Shown piece after piece: positions 1 through 8,668 of a stretch of DNA of 14,588 bases. The position numbers and the translations under genes are program-made. The stretch comes from CAYVQE01 sp964454005. Lineage in GTDB: Bacteria > Myxococcota > B64-G9. A model generated the notes under the pieces. That model had not been told where the DNA came from. It saw nothing but the letters and a program-made list of their open reading frames with translations, and made no database searches. Each line of letters opens with the position of its first letter. Position 1 is the stretch's first letter. The stretch is taken from the NCBI GenBank assembly GCA_964454005.1, contig CAYVQE010000148.1:1-14588 (forward strand), read 5' to 3'.

Positions 1-126
1 CCCGGGCCGCCCATCGGCCCTCGATCTTTTCCGGCTCGCATGTCGCAACCGTCACGAAATGCCCCCGGGCCGCCCACCGGCCCTCGATCTTTTCCGGCTC
101 GCATGTCGCAACCGTCACGAATCGCC
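1..126. repeat. Two tandem copies of a 63-bp intergenic repeat
   Basis: Positions 1-63 and 64-126 are direct copies with a 63-bp period. They differ at position 14 (T versus C) and in the last few bases. Each carries the core CGCAACCGTCACGAA (44-58 and 107-121), and a weaker half-copy of the core (CGCAATCGTC) follows at 141-150. The array lies just downstream of the kinase stop codon and may continue beyond the window edge. The same unit occurs once at 5721-5783 on the other strand. The stretch 127-172 holds nothing else that I can recognise. Confidence 0.85.
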
Positions 127-172
127 CCCCGCATGCCCGTCGCAATCGTCCCGCCGTGCGCCTCGGACGCAG

Positions 173-2890
<2,718 letters not shown>

Positions 2891-2958
2891 CGCTGACTCC
2901 CGAACCTCGTCCCTCGGTCCGACGGCTCAGCGGGCCGTTCGGACCCGTGGGGCCCTAT

Positions 2959-4707
2959 CTATCGCACGCCCGACCGGGCCGCGTCCAGAACCACCCGCCC
3001 GGCGACGCAGCCGCCCCAGTGGGCGGTGCCCTCGAGCCCGACGCAGGTCTCGCCCGCGGCGCAGCCGATGTCGTTGTAGGCGATGCAGAAGGTATAGCAG
3101 TCGAAGTCGGCCCCGGCGCTGCCGCAGAACTGGCCCAGCGGACAGTCCTCGACGCCGCTCGCGCGACACTGGCTGCCGGAGCCGATGCCGGCGTAGCACA
3201 GCGGTGCGCCCAGCTCGTCCACGGTGCACTTGCTGCCGGCCGGACAGTCCTGGCGCAGCGGGTGGCACTCGCCCAGGCACAAGCCGTAGCCGGGCAGACC
3301 GGCGTCGGCGCAGCTGTGGTAGGGCGGGCAGCCGGCGCCGTCGGCCAAACGGCACAGATCGTGGCAATCGTAGCTCACCCCGTCGGCGGTGGCGCACATC
3401 ATGCCGGCCGGGCAGTCGTCCAACCCGCCGGCCCAGCACTGGCTGCCGTCGCCGGCCGGCAGGCAGACCGGGGTGGCCGAGGCGTCGAAGGCGCAGCGCT
3501 GGCCGGCCGGGCAGCCCTGGGCCAGCGGATCGCACTGGCAGGTGCCCAGCCCGGCCACCCCGTCGACCGGCTCGCAGAAGGCGCCGGCGGCGCAGCCGGC
3601 GCCGCTGGCGGTCAGGCACAGGGTGTGGCAGGCGAAGCCGTCGTAGCCGGTGCACAGCTCGCCGGCCGGACAGTCATCGCTCTGGCCGGCGGCGCAGGCG
3701 CTGCCATCGCCGGCCGGGGCGCAGACCGGCTGGCCGTTCTGATCGACGGTGCACTTCTGGCCGGCCGGGCAGTCCTGGGCCAACCAATCGCAGGCGGCGT
3801 CGATCGCGCAGCTGCCCTCGCGGCAGACCTGGCCGGCCGGGCAGTGGCCGTCGTCGAGGCACTCCTCCAGCCGGCAGTCGCCGTCCAGGCAGTGCTGGCC
3901 GGCCGGGCAGTCGGCGTCGCCCGCGCAGCCGGCGGCGACGCAGCGGCCGTCGCTGCAGCGCTCGCCCGCGCCGCAGTCGCCGTCGGCGCGGCAGGCGTCG
4001 GCCACGCAGGCGCCGTCGATGCAGATTTCGCCCAGCGCGCAGTCCACGTCCGAGCTGCAGCCGGGCACGCAACGGCCGGCGGCGCAGATGCGCCCGGGCC
4101 CGCAGTCTGCGGCGTCGGCGCACTCGGCCGGCCGGCACAGCCCGTCGCTGCAGATCTCGCCCGCGTCGCAGTCGGCGTCGCCCGCGCAGCCCCCGCCGGC
4201 GGTGCACCAGCCGTCGACGCAGTGGAAGCCGGCCATGCAGTCGGCGTCGCTGCGGCACTCGGGCGCGGTGCACTGGCCGTCGCGGCACAGCTCGTCCGGC
4301 GGGCACTGGGCATCGTGGCTGCAGCCGGGCAGGCAGCTGTGGCTGTCTGTGTCGCACAGGGTGCCGAGCGGGCAGTCGCTGTCGCTGCGGCAGCCGGGCA
4401 CGCACAGCCCGCCGTCGCACCAGCTGGCGGCCGGGCACTCGTGGTCGCCGTGGCAGGCGGCGGCGCACAGCCCGCCGGCGCACACCTGACCCGGCAGGCA
4501 CTGCTGGTCCACGCGGCAGGGGGCCTGCAGATCGTGGCAGACCCCGTCGAGGCAGATGTGGTGGTCGCCGCAGTCGTAGTCGGCACGGCACTCGACGGCG
4601 ACCGTGTGGTCGCAGCCGGCCGCGGCCAGCGCCGCGATCAGGCCGGCGATCACCGGCCCCGCGATCGGCATCTGGCGCCATCGGCCCGCCACCGCGATCG
4701 GCTCCAT
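2959..4707 (-). CDS. Large cysteine-rich lipoprotein with Dickkopf-type four-cysteine repeats
   Basis: A 582-residue exported protein. The N-terminus has a hydrophobic signal (about 14-31) ending in LAAAGC, so Cys32 should be lipidated. About twelve short units of roughly 20-25 residues follow, of the form C-x4-DC-x4-5-C-x3-G-x-C, resembling the Dickkopf N-terminal Cys-rich region common in myxobacterial surface proteins. The C-terminal half holds three longer repeats of about 85-90 residues (DNA about 3538-3800, 3271-3537 and 2962-3270), each starting near CDxLxQDCPAG and rich in paired cysteines. Many disulfides are expected, hence periplasmic or surface location. The start at 4707 shares its A with the upstream TGA (TGATG), implying translational coupling. 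An in-frame reading that runs on to 6198 crosses intergenic repeats and is not used. The ligand is unknown. Confidence 0.88.
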   Translation of the reverse strand: MEPIAVAGRWRQMPIAGPVIAGLIAALAAAGCDHTVAVECRADYDCGDHHICLDGVCHDLQAPCRVDQQCLPGQVCAGGLCAAACHGDHECPAASWCDGGLCVPGCRSDSDCPLGTLCDTDSHSCLPGCSHDAQCPPDELCRDGQCTAPECRSDADCMAGFHCVDGWCTAGGGCAGDADCDAGEICSDGLCRPAECADAADCGPGRICAAGRCVPGCSSDVDCALGEICIDGACVADACRADGDCGAGERCSDGRCVAAGCAGDADCPAGQHCLDGDCRLEECLDDGHCPAGQVCREGSCAIDAACDWLAQDCPAGQKCTVDQNGQPVCAPAGDGSACAAGQSDDCPAGELCTGYDGFACHTLCLTASGAGCAAGAFCEPVDGVAGLGTCQCDPLAQGCPAGQRCAFDASATPVCLPAGDGSQCWAGGLDDCPAGMMCATADGVSYDCHDLCRLADGAGCPPYHSCADAGLPGYGLCLGECHPLRQDCPAGSKCTVDELGAPLCYAGIGSGSQCRASGVEDCPLGQFCGSAGADFDCYTFCIAYNDIGCAAGETCVGLEGTAHWGGCVAGRVVLDAARSGVR

Positions 4708-5519
4708 CACTGCGGCAGACAGCCGCTGCGGCCGTCGCCGGTCTCCAGACAGGCGTATCCGTCGGCTGCGCGGCAGTCGGTGTCCTGGCTGCAGACGCGC
4801 ACGCAGCGCATCTGCTCGCCCGAACGGGCGCACAGGGAACGGCCCGGGCAGTTGATGTCGGTCGAGCAGGCCGCCGAGCAGTAGCCGTTCGGCCAACCGG
4901 CGGCGTCGGTCAGGCAGGCGAATCCCGGGCCGCAGTCGCCCTGCCCGGCGCAGGCTTGGCCGATGTAGTCGCGCCGGCACAGGGCCTCGGTGCACTCGGC
5001 AGCCGCCGGATTGCGCACGCAGGTCGAGGGGCAGTACATGTTGGCCGGGCAGTCGGCGTGGCCGGCGCACAGGTAGGCGCAGTCGGGGTCGTCGGGCGCC
5101 GGCGGGCGGATGATCAGGGTGACCAGGTGCTGGTCGCCGCGGCGCAGCTCGAACGGACCGGTGGCGCCGCACTCGGCCACCGCGTCGCCGTCGTCGCGGC
5201 CCCGGATGCGGGCGAAGTAACCGGCCGCCGGCGGGATGTCGCCGAGCGCCAGCGACTGCTCGCCGGGCGCGCTCTGCGCATCCAGCGGCACCCGCCCGCC
5301 GACCACCTCGCGGCCGGCCGCGTCTAGCACCTGGCACTCGGCCAGCACCACCCGCTCGCGATCCAGACCCTCGGCCCGCAGCCCGCCCGGCGCCGGTGCG
5401 TCGGGCTCGGCCCGCACCAGGATGAAGCCCAACCGGGCGCCGCTGTCCGGCGCGCAGCCGCTCGCCGCCAGCAGCACCGTCAGCAGCGGGCCGACCACCT
5501 TGTCCAGCATGCCCTGCAA
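4707..5519 (-). CDS. Cysteine-rich lipoprotein with a beta-rich N-terminal region
   Basis: About 270 residues. A signal ending in LAASGC places the lipidated cysteine at residue 22 (numbering from the TTG start). Residues about 25-130 contain few cysteines, look beta-rich and are not recognised. The C-terminal half contains several short four-cysteine units (for example CAGHADCPANMYC and CSTDINCPGRSLC) like those of the downstream gene. Start choice: AGGAG (5528-5532) is 8 bases from a TTG at 5519, whereas the ATG at 5510 is 17 bases away and a GTG at 5528 overlaps the ribosome site. TTG 5519 therefore fits best, with ATG 5510 the alternative. It is the first gene of the lipoprotein-lipoprotein-kinase operon, about 26 bases from the predicted transcription start. 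Confidence 0.82.
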   Translation of the reverse strand: MQGMLDKVVGPLLTVLLAASGCAPDSGARLGFILVRAEPDAPAPGGLRAEGLDRERVVLAECQVLDAAGREVVGGRVPLDAQSAPGEQSLALGDIPPAAGYFARIRGRDDGDAVAECGATGPFELRRGDQHLVTLIIRPPAPDDPDCAYLCAGHADCPANMYCPSTCVRNPAAAECTEALCRRDYIGQACAGQGDCGPGFACLTDAAGWPNGYCSAACSTDINCPGRSLCARSGEQMRCVRVCSQDTDCRAADGYACLETGDGRSGCLPQ

Positions 5520-5551
5520 GCAACACACTCCTGCAGAATTCCAGGGCTTTC

Positions 5552-5580
5552 ATATTAACGCGGATCCGCGCCGACATCAA
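5552..5580 (-). promoter_or_regulatory. Predicted sigma70-type promoter of the lipoprotein/kinase operon
   Basis: On the minus strand, TTGATG (5580-5575) and TAATAT (5557-5552) are separated by exactly 17 bases. Each hexamer matches consensus at 4 of 6 positions, in an unusually AT-rich spot for this genome. The spacer contains the perfect 12-bp palindrome CGCGGATCCGCG (5559-5570), a possible operator. Transcription would begin near 5545, a few tens of bases before the TTG at 5519. Confidence 0.55.
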
Positions 5581-5584
5581 GATT

Positions 5585-5614
5585 CGCCCGCCTTCGCCAA
5601 GGCTTCGGCGGGCG
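5585..5614. repeat. Dispersed palindromic repeat, intergenic copy
   Basis: CGCCCGCC (5585-5592) and GGCGGGCG (5607-5614) are complementary 8-base arms around TTCGCCAAGGCTTC. The 22 bases at 5589-5610 are the exact reverse complement of 7585-7606 in the first lgt gene. The size and palindromic form recall REP-type elements, but the family is not identified. It sits immediately upstream of the predicted lipoprotein promoter. Confidence 0.7.
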
Positions 5615-5630
5615 GGCCCGCCTTCGTGCC

Positions 5631-5700
5631 GGCTGCGGCGGACGCGGCTGGGGGCGGTTCGTAACGGCTGCGGCGGACGCGGCTGGGGGCGGTTCGTAAC
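5631..5700. repeat. Two perfect 35-bp tandem repeats
   Basis: Positions 5631-5665 and 5666-5700 are identical 35-bp units, each ending in GGTTCGTAAC. A third, diverged start follows at 5701 (GGTTGCGATGGGCGG). The core TTCGTAACGGYTGCG (5658-5672 and 5693-5707) is shared with the 63-bp unit, so both belong to one degenerate repeat family that fills this gap. Confidence 0.85.
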
Positions 5701-5720
5701 GGTTGCGATGGGCGGGCGGG

Positions 5721-5783
5721 GGCATTGCGTTTCGGCTGCGACGCGCGGGCAGGAAACTGTAAAGGGCCGATGGGCGGCCCGGG
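5721..5783. repeat. Inverted, diverged copy of the 63-bp repeat
   Basis: Positions 5721-5783 align without gaps to the reverse complement of 1-63, with about 50 of 63 bases identical by manual count. The last 17 bases (AGGGCCGATGGGCGGCC, plus the following CGGG) are identical. With the tandem pair at 1-126 it brackets the three-gene lipoprotein/kinase block in opposite orientation. Confidence 0.8.
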
Positions 5784-5982
5784 CACAACCTGCGCGCCTT
5801 TGCCTTCGGCAAAGGCCCACAGAACGTGCCCGGGCTCCGGAACTTGAAAGCAGGCTCCTGAGCTGCCGGGGTATGAACCCCGGCAGCCGCACTGGGCAAT
5901 ATGGCATGCGCGGGTGCGAGTCAGAATGAGCGCAGGGTGCGGCGGTGGACCAAGGGCGCATCAGCGCGCCCGCCTGCGCACC
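5778..5982. other. Hairpin-rich non-coding stretch, function unknown
   Basis: Three stem structures follow one another. First, CCCGGGCAC (5778-5786) pairs with GTGCCCGGG (5826-5834), enclosing a 9-bp hairpin GCCTTTGCC-TTC-GGCAAAGGC (5796-5816). Second, GCTGCCGGGG-TATGAA-CCCCGGCAGC (5862-5887) is a perfect 10-bp stem. Third, GGTGCG (5936-5941) pairs with CGCACC (5977-5982) around an inner GGGCGC/GCGCCC stem (5954-5971). No T-run follows, so these are not classic terminators. It may be a structured RNA or further repeats; I could not match a known RNA. No credible gene lies between 5520 and 6145. Confidence 0.45.
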
Positions 5983-6026
5983 ACGGCGACGGAATCCGGC
6001 GCAGCCGCTTGGCAGCGCCTCCGACC

Positions 6027-6055
6027 TTGACTCGGGCCGGGGGGGACCGTAGAGT
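6027..6055 (+). promoter_or_regulatory. Predicted sigma70-type promoter of the lspA-lgt-lgt operon
   Basis: TTGACT (6027-6032, 5 of 6 to consensus) and TAGAGT (6050-6055, 4 of 6) are separated by exactly 17 bases. Transcription would start near 6062, about 85 bases before the ATG chosen for lspA. No other comparable hexamer pair was noticed just upstream of this operon. Confidence 0.5.
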
Positions 6056-6145
6056 CTCGGTCCGTAGGTTCCGAAGTTGGCGTACATATTGCCGATGCCC
6101 GACATCTTTTTCTCGCCGCGCAGCCGCGGTGGGCTGGCTGGGAGG

Positions 6146-6802
6146 ATGGGCGGACCGTTGGCCAAGCTGCAGACCAAGCACTGGATTTTGCTGATCACCG
6201 CGCCGCTGGTGGTGGTGGCCGATCAGCTCACCAAGTGGTGGGCGCGGGCCGAGCTGCGGCCGCTGCAGCTGGCGCTGGAGCCGACCGATCGGTTCATCAC
6301 CGCAATCGACGGCTTCTTCCGGCTGAAGTACGCCGAGAACACCGGCGCCGCCTGGGGCCTGGGCGCCAACTGGGCGCCCACCTTCCGGGTGACCTTCTTC
6401 ATCCTGGTCTCGATCGCCGCGGTGGTGTTCATCCTGTGGTTCTTTCGCAAGCTCGAGCCGCGCCAGCGGCTGCTGTCGCTGGCCGTGTCGCTGGTGCTCG
6501 GCGGCGCCATCGGCAACCTGATCGACCGCATCGCCTTCAACAAGGTGGTCGACTTCATCGACTGGTACGTCACCTTCGACCAGCCGGTCGACTTCCTGCT
6601 GTTCACCGCAGCCGCCGGCGAGCACCACTGGCCGACGTTCAACATCGCCGACGTGGGCATCAGCATCGGCGTCGGCCTGCTGCTGATCGAGATGATCTTC
6701 GGCGGCCGCGCCTCCAAAGACGATGACGCGCCCCAAGCGGACGAACCGAAGAAGGCGACGAAACCCGCCGAAGCCGACGCCCGGGCGAAGAAGGACCGGT
6801 AA
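6146..6802 (+). CDS. lspA: Lipoprotein signal peptidase (signal peptidase II)
   Basis: An inner-membrane aspartyl protease that cleaves the signal peptide from diacylglyceryl-prolipoproteins just before the lipidated cysteine. Family motifs are present in order: DQLTKWW after the first helix, NTGAAWGL, GGAIGNLIDR (first catalytic Asp) and FNIADVGISIGVG (second catalytic Asp), with four hydrophobic helices. At about 218 residues it is longer than typical LspA (about 160). It has extra sequence between VVDFIDWYV and the FNIAD motif, and a charged Lys/Asp-rich cytoplasmic tail of about 30 residues. The start is uncertain: ATG 6146 puts the first helix where expected, but its ribosome site is poor (GGGAGG abuts it). 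TTG 6158, ATG 6095 and TTG 6077 are in-frame alternatives. It ends 2 bases before the first lgt. Confidence 0.93.
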   Translation: MGGPLAKLQTKHWILLITAPLVVVADQLTKWWARAELRPLQLALEPTDRFITAIDGFFRLKYAENTGAAWGLGANWAPTFRVTFFILVSIAAVVFILWFFRKLEPRQRLLSLAVSLVLGGAIGNLIDRIAFNKVVDFIDWYVTFDQPVDFLLFTAAAGEHHWPTFNIADVGISIGVGLLLIEMIFGGRASKDDDAPQADEPKKATKPAEADARAKKDR

Positions 6803-6804
6803 CG

Positions 6805-7614
6805 GTGCGCCCCTGGCTGTTCACGGTGGGCGATTTCGGTGTGCCCGCTTACTGGGCGCTGGTGATGATCGGCTTCACCGCCGCCTTCTACCTGGCCTGG
6901 CGCGAAGCGCGCCACGACGGCGTCGACCCCAATCGGATGCTCGACCTGTGCCTGATCGCGCTGGTGGCCGGGCTGATCGGCGCCCGGCTGATGCACGTGC
7001 TGGTCGAGGACGATCCGCTGCACCCGGGCCGGCCGATCCTAGACCACTACCTCGAGCACCCGCTGGACATCCTGCGCATGTGGAACGGGCTGGCCTTCTA
7101 CGGCGGGCTGCTGCTGGCCGCCCCGGCGGCGCTGCTCTATGCCCGGGCCAAGCGCATGGGCGTGGCCCGGGTGGCCGACATCGCCGGGGTGGCCATCCCG
7201 CTGGGCTTGTTCTTCGGCCGCATCGGCTGCTTTCTGGCCGGTTGCTGCCACGGCGCGCCGACCGAGCTGCCCTGGGGCGTCACCTTCACCGATCCCCACG
7301 CCCTGGCCCGGCCGCTGGGCGTGACGCTGCACCCGACCCAGCTCTACTCCGCCGGCCTGGCACTGGTGCTGTTCGGACTGATGCTGCTGCTCAAGCGCCG
7401 CTGGCAGCGCTTCGCGGGCCAGGTCTTTCTGAGCTTCTGCCTGCTCTACTCGGCCGGACGCTTCCTGATCGAGATCGTACGCAACGACAACCGGGGTCTG
7501 TTCTTCGACCAGACCCTGTCCGCGTCGCAGCTCATCGCCCTGCCGCTGGTGGCGCTGTCGCTGCTGCTGCTGATCGTCCTAAGTCGCCGAAGCCTTGGCG
7601 AAGGCGACAGCTAG
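6805..7614 (+). CDS. lgt: Prolipoprotein diacylglyceryl transferase, paralogue 1
   Basis: Transfers diacylglycerol from phosphatidylglycerol to the lipobox cysteine, the first step of lipoprotein maturation, in the inner membrane. At 269 residues it is of normal length with about seven hydrophobic helices. Visible motifs are FYGG (the position of E. coli His103 is Tyr), FGRIGCFLAGCCHG (signature arginine kept, Asn of the E. coli motif replaced by Cys), HPTQLYSA, and RFLIE near the C-terminus (the E. coli R239/E243 pair). GTG 6805 lies 2 bases after the lspA stop, so translation is probably coupled. The last residues (SRRSLGEGDS) are encoded by the dispersed palindrome at 7583-7608, so the original C-terminus appears replaced or extended. 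An AGGA overlapping its TAG stop serves the next gene. Confidence 0.9.
   Translation: MRPWLFTVGDFGVPAYWALVMIGFTAAFYLAWREARHDGVDPNRMLDLCLIALVAGLIGARLMHVLVEDDPLHPGRPILDHYLEHPLDILRMWNGLAFYGGLLLAAPAALLYARAKRMGVARVADIAGVAIPLGLFFGRIGCFLAGCCHGAPTELPWGVTFTDPHALARPLGVTLHPTQLYSAGLALVLFGLMLLLKRRWQRFAGQVFLSFCLLYSAGRFLIEIVRNDNRGLFFDQTLSASQLIALPLVALSLLLLIVLSRRSLGEGDS
7583..7608. repeat. Dispersed palindromic repeat, copy inside the lgt 3' end
   Basis: GTCGCC (7583-7588) pairs with GGCGAC (7603-7608) around GAAGCCTTGGCGAA. The 22-base interior (7585-7606) is the exact reverse complement of 5589-5610. The outer base pairs differ from the other copies but remain complementary. The stop codon of the first lgt follows 4 bases later. 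Confidence 0.7.
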
Positions 7615-7624
7615 GAACGAGCCC

Positions 7625-8665
7625 GTGCATCCGGTTCTGATCGACTTCCACTTCCCCCTGTTTTTGAGCCGCTTCACCTGGATCGAGGGACTGATCACGG
7701 TGGCGGTCATCGGCCTGCTGCTGCTGTGGCGCAGCCGCCGGCCGGGCTTCTCCCTGCCCGGCTTCGCCTTCTGGGTGGCCGTCTACGCCGGGTTGCGGCT
7801 GGTGGTGTGGCAGGCCGGGCCCGGCTACCACTTCAAGCTGCACAGCTACGGGGTCATGATCGCGCTGGGCTTCGTGGTGGCCATCTACCTGGCCGTGCGC
7901 CAGGCCCGCCGCGAGGGCCTGGCCGCCGACGTGATCCTGGATTTGGCCTTCTGGATCCTGATCGCCTCCATGGTGGGCTCGCGGGTGCTGTTCATCATCG
8001 TCAACATGGACAGCTACATCGCCGACCCGCTGGCCCTGATCAAGGTCTGGCAGGGCGGGCTGGTATTCTACGGCGGATTTCTGGGCGCGGTGGCGGCCTC
8101 GATCTGGTACTGCATGCGCCGCGGCATCTCCTTCTTCCGCATCGCCGACATCATGATCCCCTCGCTGGCCATCGGCCACGCCTTCGGCCGCATCGGCTGC
8201 TACGCGGCCGGCTGCTGCCACGGTCTGCCCTGCAGCGTCGAGGGTTTCGGCGCGGTCTACAGCGCCAGCGGCACGGTGGTGGCCCGCAACGACCTGTTGG
8301 GCGTGCCGCTGCACCCCACCCAGCTGTACGAATCGCTGGGCGAGCTGGCCATCTTCACCATCCTGATCCTGATGCGCCGCCGCAAGCGCTTCCACGGCCA
8401 GCTGCTGATCGCCTACCTGTTCCTGTACCCGGTGCTGCGCTCGGTCAACGAGATGTTCAGGGGCGACTACGAGCGCGGCCTGTTGCTGGGCATCGACATG
8501 TTCGGCGACGACAAGCCCGAGCTGCTGTCGACCAGCCAGCTGATCTCGTTCATCCTGGCGGCGGTGGCGGTGGGCCTGCTGGTCGGCGTGCTGCGCCGGC
8601 GGCGCCGGACCGACGCCGCGGCCGCGGAGATCGATCCGGCCCCGGAGACGGCCGCGGACGAGTAG
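7625..8665 (+). CDS. lgt: Prolipoprotein diacylglyceryl transferase, paralogue 2 (long form)
   Basis: About 346 residues, the same enzyme family as the preceding gene but clearly diverged. Core motifs are HSYGVMIALGF, WQGGLVFYGGFLG, HAFGRIGCYAAGCCHG, HPTQLYES and RSVNE (arginine and glutamate kept). An extra N-terminal region of about 70 residues adds hydrophobic segments, and an acidic Ala/Asp/Glu tail of about 20 residues ends the protein. GTG 7625 was chosen because AGGA (7613-7616) lies 8 bases upstream; an in-frame reading from 7595 would start inside the first lgt. The gene forms one operon with lspA and lgt paralogue 1. It ends 3 bases from the convergent phasin-like gene, with no terminator visible. 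It may have different lipid or substrate preference. Confidence 0.88.
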   Translation: MHPVLIDFHFPLFLSRFTWIEGLITVAVIGLLLLWRSRRPGFSLPGFAFWVAVYAGLRLVVWQAGPGYHFKLHSYGVMIALGFVVAIYLAVRQARREGLAADVILDLAFWILIASMVGSRVLFIIVNMDSYIADPLALIKVWQGGLVFYGGFLGAVAASIWYCMRRGISFFRIADIMIPSLAIGHAFGRIGCYAAGCCHGLPCSVEGFGAVYSASGTVVARNDLLGVPLHPTQLYESLGELAIFTILILMRRRKRFHGQLLIAYLFLYPVLRSVNEMFRGDYERGLLLGIDMFGDDKPELLSTSQLISFILAAVAVGLLVGVLRRRRRTDAAAAEIDPAPETAADE

Positions 8666-8668
8666 AGA

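Noticed and set aside
5631..5783. Possible small CRISPR array from the 35-bp repeats
   Set aside because: The two units are directly adjacent with no spacers, and no cas genes are present.
5862..5887. Minus-strand GGGGTTCATACCCC resembling a tRNA T-arm
   Set aside because: The loop lacks the invariant adenine of the TTCRA motif, and no acceptor, D or anticodon arm could be placed around it.
5902..5917. Sigma54-like promoter TGGCAT with downstream TGC
   Set aside because: The GG-to-GC spacing is one base too long for a -24/-12 promoter, and sigma54 promoters do not tolerate this.
4708..6198. N-terminal extension of the large cysteine-rich protein up to 6198
   Set aside because: The extension reads through the upstream lipoprotein gene in another frame and through intergenic repeats. 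A proper signal peptide starts at 4707.
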